From contig DATKWF010000055.1 of NCBI GenBank assembly GCA_035529715.1, forward strand, positions 1 through 20,701: a stretch of 20,701 nt of DNA. Reading direction: 5' to 3'. Position numbers and translations under genes: made by a program. The notes under the pieces were generated by a model, which saw only the letters and a list, made by a program, of their open reading frames with translations, ran no database searches and had not been told where the DNA came from. This stretch comes from DATKWF01 sp035529715 (GTDB lineage: Bacteria; Chloroflexota; Dehalococcoidia; Dehalococcoidales; RBG-16-60-22). Each line of letters begins with the position of its first letter. Positions within the stretch are counted from its first letter, which is position 1. Below, in pieces: positions 13,599-20,701 of the stretch.

Positions 13599-14813
13599 AT
13601 GAAAAAGCGAACTATGGTTTCTATTGATGTCGGTACCACCAAAGTGTGCACCACAATAGCTGATGTCAATGACGGTGGCACGCTAAGAGTTGTAGGTGTA
13701 GGTATCGCCCCGTCGGTGGGACTGCACAAGGGCTTGGTGGTCAATATCAATGAAGCCAGGGAATCAATTCGTGAGTCGGTGAAGAAAGCGGAACAGTCCA
13801 GCAACTATAAGGTGGAATCTGCTTATGTTGGAGTGACCGGCAGGCATGTGACCTCAATGAATAACAAGGGGGTGGTGGCGATTACGCGCAATGACCGTGT
13901 GGTGCGCCCCGATGACCTGAAGCGTGTTCTCGCTTCTGCCCAGAGTGTCAAGGTTCCCAGCGAGAGAAGGTTGCTCCACGTTATTCCACGGTCTTACGCT
14001 GTTGACGGTCAACCTGGAGTCAAGAATCCGGTAGGAATGCATGGTTTCCGCCTCGATGTGGAGACACACGTTATTACCGCCGCCGTAACTTCTATCCAGA
14101 ACCTGGTGAAGTGTATTCGCAGTATCGGTATAGATATTGAAGACCTCGTCCTTGAACCGTTGGCCAGCAGTGAGGCGGTATTGACTGAGGATGAGAAGAA
14201 GGTAGGTATTATACTGGCTGACATCGGTGGTGGGACTACAGATATCGCCGTCTTCAAAGAAGGCAGTATCTGGCACACTGCTATTCTGCCGGTGGCTGGT
14301 TATCAGCTCACCAGAGATGTTTCCATAGGTCTCGGATTACCATTTGATGTGGCTGAGGAGATGAAGAAGAGATATGGCAGTGTCATGCCAGTTTATGAAA
14401 GTAAGGCAGAAACAACTACTGCGATCTCACAAGATGGACATGGCGTCTCCTATCAGGACCTGTGTGATATCATCCGGGCTCGGATTGAAGAAATCATGAA
14501 GCTCATTCTGCTAGAACTGCCAAACTCTGAATATGAAGCACTGGTTCCGGCTGGGCTGGTGCTCACTGGCGGTACTTCCAACCTTTCGGGTATCGCCGCA
14601 CTGGGGCGTGATGTACTGCGAATTCCGGTCAGGGTAGGTACCCCGACCAACATGCATGGCATCACCGATGCTCTTTGCGACCCGGCTTATGCCACTAGCG
14701 TCGGCCTGCTGCTGTGGGCGGCAAAGCATGAGGGTAGGCAGAACTGGCAGTCCCGGGGATTTGGCACAGCTGTACGGCGTTTGGCTTTCCGGATTAAGAG
14801 ACTGTTCAGCTAA
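13599..14813 (+). CDS. ftsA: Cell division protein FtsA
   Basis: This actin-like ATPase tethers FtsZ filaments to the membrane. The 404 residues show the phosphate-1 loop VSIDVGTTKVCTTIA near residue 8, the FtsA-specific 1C region (about 85-165), the phosphate-2 motif ILADIGGGTTDIAVF near 207, and the adenosine motif GLVLTGGTSNLSGI near 323. The C-terminus has a basic amphipathic stretch AVRRLAFRIKRLFS, the membrane-targeting helix. Length is normal. A strong Shine-Dalgarno sequence AAGGAGG lies about 6 nt before the ATG. ftsA is directly followed by ftsZ, as usual, but the peptidoglycan genes that normally precede it are absent. Confidence 0.97.
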   Translation: MKKRTMVSIDVGTTKVCTTIADVNDGGTLRVVGVGIAPSVGLHKGLVVNINEARESIRESVKKAEQSSNYKVESAYVGVTGRHVTSMNNKGVVAITRNDRVVRPDDLKRVLASAQSVKVPSERRLLHVIPRSYAVDGQPGVKNPVGMHGFRLDVETHVITAAVTSIQNLVKCIRSIGIDIEDLVLEPLASSEAVLTEDEKKVGIILADIGGGTTDIAVFKEGSIWHTAILPVAGYQLTRDVSIGLGLPFDVAEEMKKRYGSVMPVYESKAETTTAISQDGHGVSYQDLCDIIRARIEEIMKLILLELPNSEYEALVPAGLVLTGGTSNLSGIAALGRDVLRIPVRVGTPTNMHGITDALCDPAYATSVGLLLWAAKHEGRQNWQSRGFGTAVRRLAFRIKRLFS

Positions 14814-14819
14814 ACAGTC
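14800..14819 (+). other. Hairpin at the ftsA stop codon
   Basis: GACTGTT (14800-14806) and AACAGTC (14813-14819) form a perfect 7-bp stem with a 6-nt loop that contains the start of the ftsA TAA. The following bases are A-rich, not T-rich, so it is not an intrinsic terminator of this strand. It could tune the relative amounts of ftsA and ftsZ mRNA (inference). Confidence 0.4.
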
Positions 14820-14870
14820 CAGGAAAAAATAAAAGAATTACCTAATTACTAACATATAAAGGAGGAGGAG

Positions 14871-16013
14871 ATGGCAAAGACAAGTTTTGTTGCTAATCCA
14901 GCCAAAATTAAGGTTATCGGTCTCGGCGGTGGTGGCAGCAATGCTATAACTCGCATGGTCAGGGAAGAAATTCAGGGTGTAGAGTTTATCGCCATGAATA
15001 CAGATGCCCAGGCCCTGGCTATTACCGAAGCCCCAATCCGCCTGCAGCTCGGCGAGAAACTCACCAAGGGGCTGGGCGTAGGTGGCGATCATGCCCTAGG
15101 TCAGAAGGCAGCCGAGGAAAGTCGTGAAGAACTCAAGGAACTCGTTTCCGGGGCTGACATGGTTTTTATCACCGGCGGCATGGGCGGAGGCACCGGCACT
15201 GGGGCAGCCCCCGTTGTCGCTGAGATAGCCAAGCAAAGTGGTGCTCTGACCATTGCCGTGGTTACCAAACCATTCTTCTTTGAGGGTAGCCATCGCTGCC
15301 AGGTCGCCAATGAAGGTATTACCCGCCTCTTGGGCAAGGTTGATACCCTCATTATCATTCCCAATGACCGGCTGCTGGACCTGTGTGACCATAAGACAGG
15401 AGTGGATAATGCCTTTAAGCTGGCTGATGACGTGTTGAGGCACGGCGTTCAGGCTATTGCTGAAGTTATCACCACCCCTGGGCTGATTAACCTTGATTTT
15501 GCCGATGTCAAAGCGGTAATGCAGGAAGCTGGTCCGGCTTGGATGTCCATTGGTAGAGGGTCAGGACAAAACCGGGCTATAGATGCTGCCAATCAGGCTC
15601 TAGCCAGCCCGCTACTGGATGTTTCCATTAACGGGTCCAAATCGGTGCTGTTCAATGTTGTTGGTGGCAGCAGCCTCACCCTGTTTGAGGTTAATGAAGC
15701 CGCTGATGTAATCAGGCAAGCCGTGGACCCCGAGGCTAACATTATATTCGGGGTGGCTCATGACCCGGATATGGATAACGAAGTAAGGATTACCCTGATT
15801 GCTACCGGATTTGTTGCCAAGCTGGGGCTAACTGGATCTGGGCAGGAGGATGAACTTACGCAACTGCTTAAGGGCTTGAAGAGTGAAGAGGAGCTGGATG
15901 TTCCCTCGTTCCTGCGTCGCCCTCTATTCAGTCACCGGCGCCAGACGGTACCTCCAGCTGGTAAGCCTCTTCAACAGCCTTTACCAACCCCGACAAACTC
16001 TGCCTTGGGTTAG
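14871..16013 (+). CDS. ftsZ: Cell division protein FtsZ
   Basis: This tubulin-like GTPase forms the division ring. The 380 residues have the nucleotide-binding IKVIGLGGGGSNAI near the N-terminus, the tubulin signature GGMGGGTGTGAAPV near 102-115, and the T7 loop LINLDFADVKAVM near 205. The conserved C-terminal peptide that binds FtsA is recognisable as LDVPSFLRR at 342-350. Unlike most FtsZ, it lies close behind the globular domain rather than at the very end, and is followed by a 30-residue Pro/Gln-rich tail (PPAGKPLQQPLPTPTN). The Shine-Dalgarno sequence AAAGGAGGAGG is very strong, fitting the high FtsZ level needed. It is the last division gene of the cluster. Confidence 0.98.
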   Translation: MAKTSFVANPAKIKVIGLGGGGSNAITRMVREEIQGVEFIAMNTDAQALAITEAPIRLQLGEKLTKGLGVGGDHALGQKAAEESREELKELVSGADMVFITGGMGGGTGTGAAPVVAEIAKQSGALTIAVVTKPFFFEGSHRCQVANEGITRLLGKVDTLIIIPNDRLLDLCDHKTGVDNAFKLADDVLRHGVQAIAEVITTPGLINLDFADVKAVMQEAGPAWMSIGRGSGQNRAIDAANQALASPLLDVSINGSKSVLFNVVGGSSLTLFEVNEAADVIRQAVDPEANIIFGVAHDPDMDNEVRITLIATGFVAKLGLTGSGQEDELTQLLKGLKSEEELDVPSFLRRPLFSHRRQTVPPAGKPLQQPLPTPTNSALG

Positions 16014-16017
16014 AATT

Positions 16018-16043
16018 CTTCAGGAGGGTTTATCCTTTTGAAG
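16018..16043 (+). other. Weak hairpin after ftsZ
   Basis: CTTCA (16018-16022) pairs with TGAAG (16039-16043), with a possible inner GGA/TCC. No T-run follows, so it is a poor intrinsic terminator. The rest of 16044-16151 shows only a short ORF (see 16088). Confidence 0.25.
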
Positions 16044-16087
16044 AGTAGTTTACCAACGCAGGCATATAGAGGTTGGGGTGAAAGATT

Positions 16088-16162
16088 ATGAGGCTGGGCT
16101 GGTGTTTGATAAAGCTGGTTAGTAATACCGTTTACTACGGAGTATACCAACGTGGCCGCTAG
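16088..16162 (+). CDS. Possible 24-residue leader ORF
   Basis: A short frame, beginning MRLGWCLIKLVSNTVYYG, with GGGGTG about 7 nt before its ATG. It ends with TAG one base before the ATG of the zinc-ribbon ORF, which has no Shine-Dalgarno sequence of its own. That arrangement would allow translational coupling. At this length coding status is uncertain; it could be chance. Confidence 0.25.
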   Translation: MRLGWCLIKLVSNTVYYGVYQRGR

Positions 16163-16163
16163 T

Positions 16164-16334
16164 ATGGCTATAAATGGGCAAAACGGAAAAAGGTTGTATA
16201 AGAATGGTAACGGCGTGAGGTTTGGGTTTTGCCCATGCTGCGGCCGGAAGGGGCTTTACAAGGTTCCCCACCGGTATGAGCGTTGCCGTTGCTGTGGCTT
16301 GCACCGGATACTTTTACCCGGGCAGGACTTCTAG
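16164..16334 (+). CDS. Small zinc-ribbon-like hypothetical protein
   Basis: A 56-residue basic protein with two cysteine knuckles, CPCCG (about residues 23-27) and CRCCG (about 42-46), separated by 14 residues. This spacing is like a zinc ribbon, and it is followed by LHRILLPGQDF. I do not recognise a named family. An in-frame GTG at 16152 is an alternative start giving 60 residues. Lone zinc ribbons of this type often bind nucleic acid or proteins, but no function can be assigned. It lies alone between ftsZ and the promoter of rsmD. The paired CxCCG motifs are unlikely to arise by chance in a random frame, which is the main support for it being real. Confidence 0.5.
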   Translation: MAINGQNGKRLYKNGNGVRFGFCPCCGRKGLYKVPHRYERCRCCGLHRILLPGQDF

Positions 16335-16376
16335 CTTTCCCGTGCTTGAAGGGTCAAGAATTAGTCAAAACCTTTA

Positions 16377-16405
16377 TTGACAATTCTATCTTCACTGGTT
16401 ATCCT
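16377..16405 (+). promoter_or_regulatory. Candidate sigma70 promoter for rsmD-coaD
   Basis: Perfect TTGACA (16377-16382), a 17-bp spacer, then TATCCT (16400-16405), a four-of-six -10. It lies about 38 nt before the rsmD ATG, in AT-rich DNA. Confidence 0.5.
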
Positions 16406-16442
16406 ATTATTAGCTCTTTGAAAAGATAGACTTTTATATTGT

Positions 16443-16997
16443 ATGAGAATTATTGCTGGTAAGGCGAAAGGACACCGGCTTAGAGTACCCAAAGGGACGG
16501 TTACTCGTCCAGCGACGGATTTAGTACGTGGGGCGATTTTTTCTATTCTAGAGACTATTACTGACGATTGGGCGCAGGTACTAGATTTATTTTCTGGTAG
16601 CGGCGCCTTGGGTATTGAGGCTTTGAGCCGGGGTGCTGGCTGGGTTGATTTTGTTGAACGCGAGCCGCGATGTTGTGATATAATTAGACAGAATCTGGAA
16701 AAGACAAAGTTAGCTGAACAGGCTCATATTTATTGCTGCAGCGCAGCCAAGGCACTTTCTTTTCTTGATAAGGAGTATGGCATTATAATAATGGACCCTC
16801 CCTATTCTAACTCCATGATAGGTAATCTGATAGCAGAACTGGCAACCTCTAAAGCGGTCGGGACAAATTCAATTGTGGTGGTTACCCACTCACCTCATCT
16901 CTCTTTGGATTCAACTTACCCCCCATTAAATCTCATTAAAGAGCACCGCCATGGCGATAGCTGTATTGCCGTGTACGGAAAGGGAGGTAAGTCTTGA
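16443..16997 (+). CDS. rsmD: 16S rRNA (guanine-966-N2)-methyltransferase
   Basis: This SAM-dependent enzyme makes m2G966 in the small-subunit rRNA. The 184 residues show the family N-terminus MRIIAGKAKGHRLRVPKG and TRPATDLVRGAIFSIL, the SAM motif LDLFSGSGALGIEALSRGA near 47-66, and the catalytic IIMDPPYSN near residue 115, the NPPY-type motif of amino-methyltransferases. Length is typical. No Shine-Dalgarno sequence is evident; a promoter candidate lies close upstream. The stop overlaps the coaD start by 4 bp. rsmD-coaD is a common conserved pair. Confidence 0.96.
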   Translation: MRIIAGKAKGHRLRVPKGTVTRPATDLVRGAIFSILETITDDWAQVLDLFSGSGALGIEALSRGAGWVDFVEREPRCCDIIRQNLEKTKLAEQAHIYCCSAAKALSFLDKEYGIIIMDPPYSNSMIGNLIAELATSKAVGTNSIVVVTHSPHLSLDSTYPPLNLIKEHRHGDSCIAVYGKGGKS

Positions 16998-17479
16998 CTG
17001 TTGCTATTTACCCCGGTAGCTTCGATCCGATAACCAACGGGCACCTTGATATTGTCACCAGAGCCGCCAGGCTCTTTGAGAAGGTAATTATTGGCGTTTA
17101 TGAGAGACCGAACAAAAATCTTCTCTTTACTGTTGAGGAGAGGGTGGATTTGGCAAGACGGACGGTGGCCAATCTGGCTAATGTTGAGGTAAAGTCATTC
17201 AGCGGACTTTCTATTGCTTTTGCCAAGCAGGTAAAGGCGCAAGCCATGATACGCGGCTTGAGGATGAGTGCCGACTTTGAGAGGGAATTTGAGATGGCGA
17301 TGATGAATCGGAAGTTGTTTCCTGGTCTCGACATGGTTTGCTTGATGGCAAGCCAGGAATATCAGTTTCTTAGCTCCAGCTTGCTCAAAGAAGTGGCCTG
17401 TCTGGAGGGTAATATTAATGACCTTGTCCCCGAACACGTGGCTAAAGCTTTAAGAAAGAAGGTTCATAGCGAAATGTGA
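16994..17479 (+). CDS. coaD: Phosphopantetheine adenylyltransferase
   Basis: The fourth enzyme of coenzyme A synthesis: it joins 4'-phosphopantetheine and ATP to give dephospho-CoA. The 161 residues begin MTVAIYPGSFDPITNGHLDI, which holds the nucleotidyltransferase TNGH motif (HxGH-like). IRGLRMSADFEREFEMAMMN and the C-terminal SSSLLKEVA (ISSS-type motif) are also present, as in all bacterial CoaD. It starts with TTG inside the rsmD stop region (4-bp overlap), with GGGAGG about 7 nt upstream. Translation is therefore coupled to rsmD. Confidence 0.97.
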   Translation: MTVAIYPGSFDPITNGHLDIVTRAARLFEKVIIGVYERPNKNLLFTVEERVDLARRTVANLANVEVKSFSGLSIAFAKQVKAQAMIRGLRMSADFEREFEMAMMNRKLFPGLDMVCLMASQEYQFLSSSLLKEVACLEGNINDLVPEHVAKALRKKVHSEM

Positions 17480-17549
17480 GAGACTATTCGGTAAGAGGGA
17501 CTATTATCAATGTACAAATTCTTCAGGGAACAATGAGGAGGTAAATTAT

Positions 17550-17816
17550 ATGGCATACCAGATTACGGATGAGTGTATTAGCTGTGGGGCCTGTGAGCCA
17601 GAGTGTCCAAACCAGGCAATCAGCGAAGGGGAGACGATTTACGTGATTGATCCCAGTAAATGCACCGAGTGTGTTGGTTCTCATGAATCTTCCCGGTGTG
17701 TTGAAGTCTGCCCGGTTGATTGTTGTGTGCCCGACCCGGCGCATGAGGAAAGCAAGGAGCAACTGCTGGAGAAGTGGCGTGGGCTGCATCCGGGTGAAAC
17801 CCCGAGTGCTAGCTAA
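17550..17816 (+). CDS. YfhL-type 2[4Fe-4S] ferredoxin
   Basis: A small electron carrier of 88 residues with two iron-sulfur cluster motifs. The first is CISCGACEPECP (CxxCxxCxxxCP). The second is CTECVGSHESSRCVEVCP (CxxC-x8-CxxxCP), with the 8-residue insertion that marks YfhL/FdxN-like ferredoxins. All eight cysteines are present. A GAGGAGGT Shine-Dalgarno sequence lies about 7 nt before the ATG. It follows coaD by 70 nt on the same strand and may share its transcript. The redox partner cannot be inferred. Confidence 0.93.
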   Translation: MAYQITDECISCGACEPECPNQAISEGETIYVIDPSKCTECVGSHESSRCVEVCPVDCCVPDPAHEESKEQLLEKWRGLHPGETPSAS

Positions 17817-17947
17817 AGGTTACCTGTACAAGGAATTAATCATAGCTTAATAATATATATAGAGTTCATTACCAGGACTTTAATCTATAGTTTTTTGGGG
17901 GGCCCGTGGGGTTCTTGGATTAGCCTCTAGAGTCTTTCTATTTACAT

Positions 17948-18433
17948 TTACTGGAAGAAAGAGCGTACCGCGTCAAACTCTTCAGGGAGTAGGGCCAGTA
18001 CCATAGGAAAGCGGTCCAGCAATAGAGTAGCCAGGCCAGATGATGTTATTGCTCCTGTACCCAGAAAATTAGCCCAGATGGCGAGCAGAGCGCCGCAGAA
18101 TATAGCTCCCAGAAGGAAGCCGAAGATAGCGCCGCCGAGTCGGTTGACCCATCCCAGCATCACTGCCGATACTACCCACTTTAATACTGCGGCAAGCACC
18201 CCGGCGATTAGCATTACGCCAATCAGGATGATGGCGAAAGCGGCAATTTTAGCCAGGTTAGCCTGAGAGATAAAAGTTAGCTGCTCGGCAAGAGCAGCAT
18301 AGTAGTGCCCGGCCAGGATTGTGCCCAGTATCACTCCGGCAAGTGACAGGGCGGCCTTTATAATCCCGATCTTGAGACCAATCAGGGTGGGGATAGCTAT
18401 AAGTGCTATAATAACTATGTCAAGCCAGTTCAT
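17948..18433 (-). CDS. CvpA-family membrane protein
   Basis: A 161-residue integral membrane protein beginning MNWLDIVIIALIAIPTLIGL, with the typical CvpA G-x-x-x-G pattern KIGIIKAALSLAGVILG. There are about four hydrophobic segments (about 5-25, 27-47, 62-90 and 100-122). Family members are linked to colicin V production in E. coli and to envelope stress, but their biochemical role is unclear. It is convergent with the ferredoxin gene and lies 72 bp downstream of the MacB-like permease on the same strand. Involvement with that exporter is not shown. Confidence 0.85.
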   Translation of the reverse strand: MNWLDIVIIALIAIPTLIGLKIGIIKAALSLAGVILGTILAGHYYAALAEQLTFISQANLAKIAAFAIILIGVMLIAGVLAAVLKWVVSAVMLGWVNRLGGAIFGFLLGAIFCGALLAIWANFLGTGAITSSGLATLLLDRFPMVLALLPEEFDAVRSFFQ

Positions 18434-18505
18434 AGTTGATTAGTTTTATCCCTCTTCAGTTTTTTGGTTCGCTATCTTTCTTACCTTGATTTTACCATAT
18501 CGGTG

Positions 18506-19753
18506 CTATCCGTAGTGCAGGGCATCAATCGGGTTTAGTCTGGAGGCTCTCATTGCCGGGTACATACCGGAGGCCAGTCCAACGAAGACCGACACTGAAA
18601 TAGCCAGAATTACAATATCTGGTGAGACTACGGTGTGCAGAGTTATTCCCCCGGTTTCTATTCGGGAAATCAATCCTGATATCAGACAGCCACCGGTTAT
18701 ACCGATAGCGCCTCCGACCAGGCTGAGTACTCCTGCTTCAAACAGAAATTGAAGCAGGATATCCCTGCGTTTAGCCCCAACCGCTTTGCGGATGCCTATC
18801 TCCCTGGTACGCTCGGTTACCGATACCAGCATGATGTTCATAATGCCGATACCACCGACTATCAGGGAGATGCTGGCAATGGCTCCCAGCACTACGGTAA
18901 ATATTCCGGTTATCTGCTCAAATATGCCCAGCACCTGCTCCTGGGTGAAAATGCCGAAGTCGTCGTCTTCATCTTCATCAATGCGGTGGCGTTTTCTCAG
19001 CAGGTCTTCAATATCCTCAATCACCGCATCCATTGCCTCAGCACTGGCTACCTGGACAGAGAATGACTGGACCGCCTCTTCTCCCCGGACGCTTTGACGC
19101 GGGAATAACCTCGCCTGGAGGGTGGTCAGGGGAAGCACTATTATCTCATCCATGCTAATTCCCATCATCTGCCCGCCCTTGGCTTCCAGGACGCCGATAA
19201 CGGTAAAGCGGTGCCCGCTGATTTTAACCTTCTGCCCGACGGGGTCATTGTCACCAAACAGGTCTTCGGCTACCTTGGACCCCAGCACTACCACGGTTTC
19301 TCTTGTGGCTACATCTCTATCGGAAATAAATCGCCCCGATGCTGCCGGATAATTATATACCCGTTCAAATGCGGGAGTAGTGCCCTCAACCACGGACACA
19401 GTGCTCTCATCGCCGGCGACTATCTCAACATAGTTTTCATTCACCGGAGCTACTTCTATTACTGAGGGGATACGGTCAGTTATCGCTTCGGCATCAGATA
19501 TGGTGAGGCTGTAAGTCGCCATTTGCATAGCTGCCATAGTTTTTACCCCGGGTGTCTGGGACATCACGTAAACCTGGTTCGTGCCCAGTTCCTCAAAGGT
19601 GGAGGTAATGCTGGCCTGTGCCCCTCTCCCCACTGACATCAGGGTGATTACCGAGCCCACCCCGATGATGATGCCGAGCATGGTCAGTGAGGAACGTAAC
19701 TTGTTCACGAATAGTGATTTTATGGCGAGGACTAAAGAGTCTATAATTTTCAC
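18506..19753 (-). CDS. MacB/FtsX-type ABC transporter permease
   Basis: Membrane subunit of a tripartite-type ABC exporter. The 415 residues show one N-terminal membrane helix (about 20-42, with SSLTMLGIIIGVGSVITLMS), then a large extracytoplasmic MacB_PCD domain (about 45-270). Three C-terminal helices follow in the FtsX domain, with GGIGIMNIMLVSVTERTREIGIRKAVGA near 310-337, the family signature that couples to the ATPase. The start is GTG with GGGAG about 8 nt upstream, 30 nt after the ATPase gene. It lacks a fused ATPase, so it is of the split MacB type. The substrate is unknown; relatives export peptides, macrolides or lipoproteins. Confidence 0.93.
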   Translation of the reverse strand: MKIIDSLVLAIKSLFVNKLRSSLTMLGIIIGVGSVITLMSVGRGAQASITSTFEELGTNQVYVMSQTPGVKTMAAMQMATYSLTISDAEAITDRIPSVIEVAPVNENYVEIVAGDESTVSVVEGTTPAFERVYNYPAASGRFISDRDVATRETVVVLGSKVAEDLFGDNDPVGQKVKISGHRFTVIGVLEAKGGQMMGISMDEIIVLPLTTLQARLFPRQSVRGEEAVQSFSVQVASAEAMDAVIEDIEDLLRKRHRIDEDEDDDFGIFTQEQVLGIFEQITGIFTVVLGAIASISLIVGGIGIMNIMLVSVTERTREIGIRKAVGAKRRDILLQFLFEAGVLSLVGGAIGITGGCLISGLISRIETGGITLHTVVSPDIVILAISVSVFVGLASGMYPAMRASRLNPIDALHYG

Positions 19754-19783
19754 TAAAGATCTCCCGATAAGCTTAAGTTAACA

Positions 19784-20464
19784 CTAGGTTGCCTTGGTGA
19801 CTTTCTCATCACTGGCAATTTGCCCATCCATAAGGCGAATAATTCTTCTGGTTTGAGAAGCAACGTCCATTTCGTGAGTGACCAGGATTACGGTGATACC
19901 ATCCTTGTTAAGCTGCCGGAATATGGCAATAATCTCGTTAGTAACGACACTATCCAGGTTGCCGGTAGGCTCATCAGCCAGAATTAGAGAAGGGTTGTTC
20001 ACCAGTGCCCGGGCGATAGCCACCCGCTGCTGTTCCCCACCGGATAGCTCGGTTGGTTTATGCCCCGCCCTCTCGGCCAATCCCACCTTTTCCAGTGCTT
20101 CCATTGCCTGCTTGCGCTTCTGATGGCTGCCATTATAGATAAGAGGGAGCTCAACATTGGATAGGGCACTGGAGCGGGTTAAGAGATTATAGTCCTGGAA
20201 GACGAAGCCAAATTTCTTATTCCTCAGCTCGGCAAGTTTATTATCGTTAAGCCGTCCGACATCGGCTCCGTCAAGGGTATATTTACCCGAAGTGGGCTTA
20301 TCCAGACAGCCGATGACGTTCATCAGGGTGGACTTACCGGAGCCTGAAGCCCCGATAATCGCCATCATTTCCCCCTGGTCAATAGAGAGGGACACTCCCC
20401 TCAGGGCATTAACGTCTACTTTACCCATTCGGTAAACTTTGATTATATTTTCAAGTTCAATCAT
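19784..20464 (-). CDS. ABC transporter ATP-binding protein (MacB/LolD type)
   Basis: Cytoplasmic ATPase of the exporter. All motifs are present in the 226 residues: Walker A GASGSGKST near 37-45, the Q-loop in FVFQDYNLLTR, signature LSGGEQQRVAIARAL near 139, Walker B LILADEPTGNLDS near 159, and the H-loop LVTHEMD near 195. The FGFVFQDYNLL and DEPTGNLDS segments are typical of the MacB/LolD subgroup. It lies between the adaptor and permease genes on one strand, so the three proteins should act together. Confidence 0.95.
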   Translation of the reverse strand: MIELENIIKVYRMGKVDVNALRGVSLSIDQGEMMAIIGASGSGKSTLMNVIGCLDKPTSGKYTLDGADVGRLNDNKLAELRNKKFGFVFQDYNLLTRSSALSNVELPLIYNGSHQKRKQAMEALEKVGLAERAGHKPTELSGGEQQRVAIARALVNNPSLILADEPTGNLDSVVTNEIIAIFRQLNKDGITVILVTHEMDVASQTRRIIRLMDGQIASDEKVTKAT

Positions 20465-20496
20465 GGCATTAACCTGTCCAGTAATTTTCAGCTTTA

Positions 20497-20701
20497 TTAA
20501 AAGAATGCTACTCCTTCTTCCTTGGGCTTGGCACGAATTTCCACCAGGACTTTTTCCCCTTCAGTCAGTCCGCTGATAATCTCCGTCTCCAGGTCATCAC
20601 TGATGCCGGTGACCACCTGTCTTTCCTGGGTCTGCTCGTCGGCGATAACCCTTACTATGGGATTGCCCTGTTCGTCTTCTTTGATAGCCCGGGACGGCAC
20701 C
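20497..20701 (-). CDS. C-terminal end of a MacA/HlyD-type adaptor protein (5' end beyond window)
   Basis: Only the last 68 codons are in the window; the frame is open to the right edge. The segment ends VVTGISDDLETEIISGLTEGEKVLVE, the beta-barrel/membrane-proximal end found in HlyD/MacA/AcrA periplasmic adaptors (typical GLxxGxxVV pattern). It precedes the ABC ATPase by 32 nt, the usual adaptor-ATPase-permease order. The GTG near the edge is internal, not a start. Confidence 0.8.
   Translation of the reverse strand, partial: VPSRAIKEDEQGNPIVRVIADEQTQERQVVTGISDDLETEIISGLTEGEKVLVEIRAKPKEEGVAFF

Noticed and set aside
17817..17947. Intrinsic terminator in the ferredoxin/cvpA gap (G-rich run after TTTTTT)
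   Set aside because: The GGGGGGCCCGTGGGG stretch gives only very short stems and the T-run is on the wrong side for a plus-strand terminator; nothing convincing.

Overview
This window looks like chromosomal DNA of a Dehalococcoidia-type member of the Chloroflexota, probably from a metagenome. The main reason is the division locus. It reads mraZ, rsmH, a small ORF, ftsA, ftsZ, with none of the peptidoglycan genes (mur, mraY, ftsI, ftsW, ftsQ) that normally sit between rsmH and ftsA. That fits a lineage described as lacking a peptidoglycan wall. The assignment is inferred from gene content and protein character, not from a search.

Layout. (1) 1-2766, minus strand: DNA uptake genes comEA and comEC; comEC runs off the left edge. 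(2) 2848-5910, minus strand: an APC-superfamily permease, a single-domain universal stress protein, a lone RCK_N (TrkA-N) protein and a full RCK_N+RCK_C protein. This is a plausible transporter with its regulators. (3) 5911-6055: a compact divergent promoter region with two good sigma70-type promoters and repeat motifs. It drives the permease to the left and a small HTH protein to the right. (4) 6400-11623, minus strand: mogA, trmD, rplS, priA and def. About 550 bp between priA and def holds a 412-bp MITE-like element with terminal inverted repeats and TA flanks. (5) 11715-16013, plus strand: the reduced division cluster, with a strong promoter and three phased repeats matching the known MraZ box pattern. 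(6) 16014-17816, plus strand: a small zinc-ribbon ORF, then rsmD-coaD (4-bp overlap) and a YfhL-type ferredoxin. (7) 17948-20701, minus strand: a MacA/MacB-like tripartite exporter (adaptor C-terminus, ATPase, permease) and a CvpA-family membrane protein.

Most genes are housekeeping. The parts most worth a second look are these: the duplicated RsmH tail, present as an extension of RsmH and as a free 69-residue ORF next to ftsA; the APC/USP/RCK/RCK cluster; the operator-like repeats between the permease and the HTH gene; the MraZ-box candidate; and the MITE-like element. I found no CRISPR array, rRNA, tRNA or phage. I did not find a clearly new multi-gene defence or biosynthetic system.
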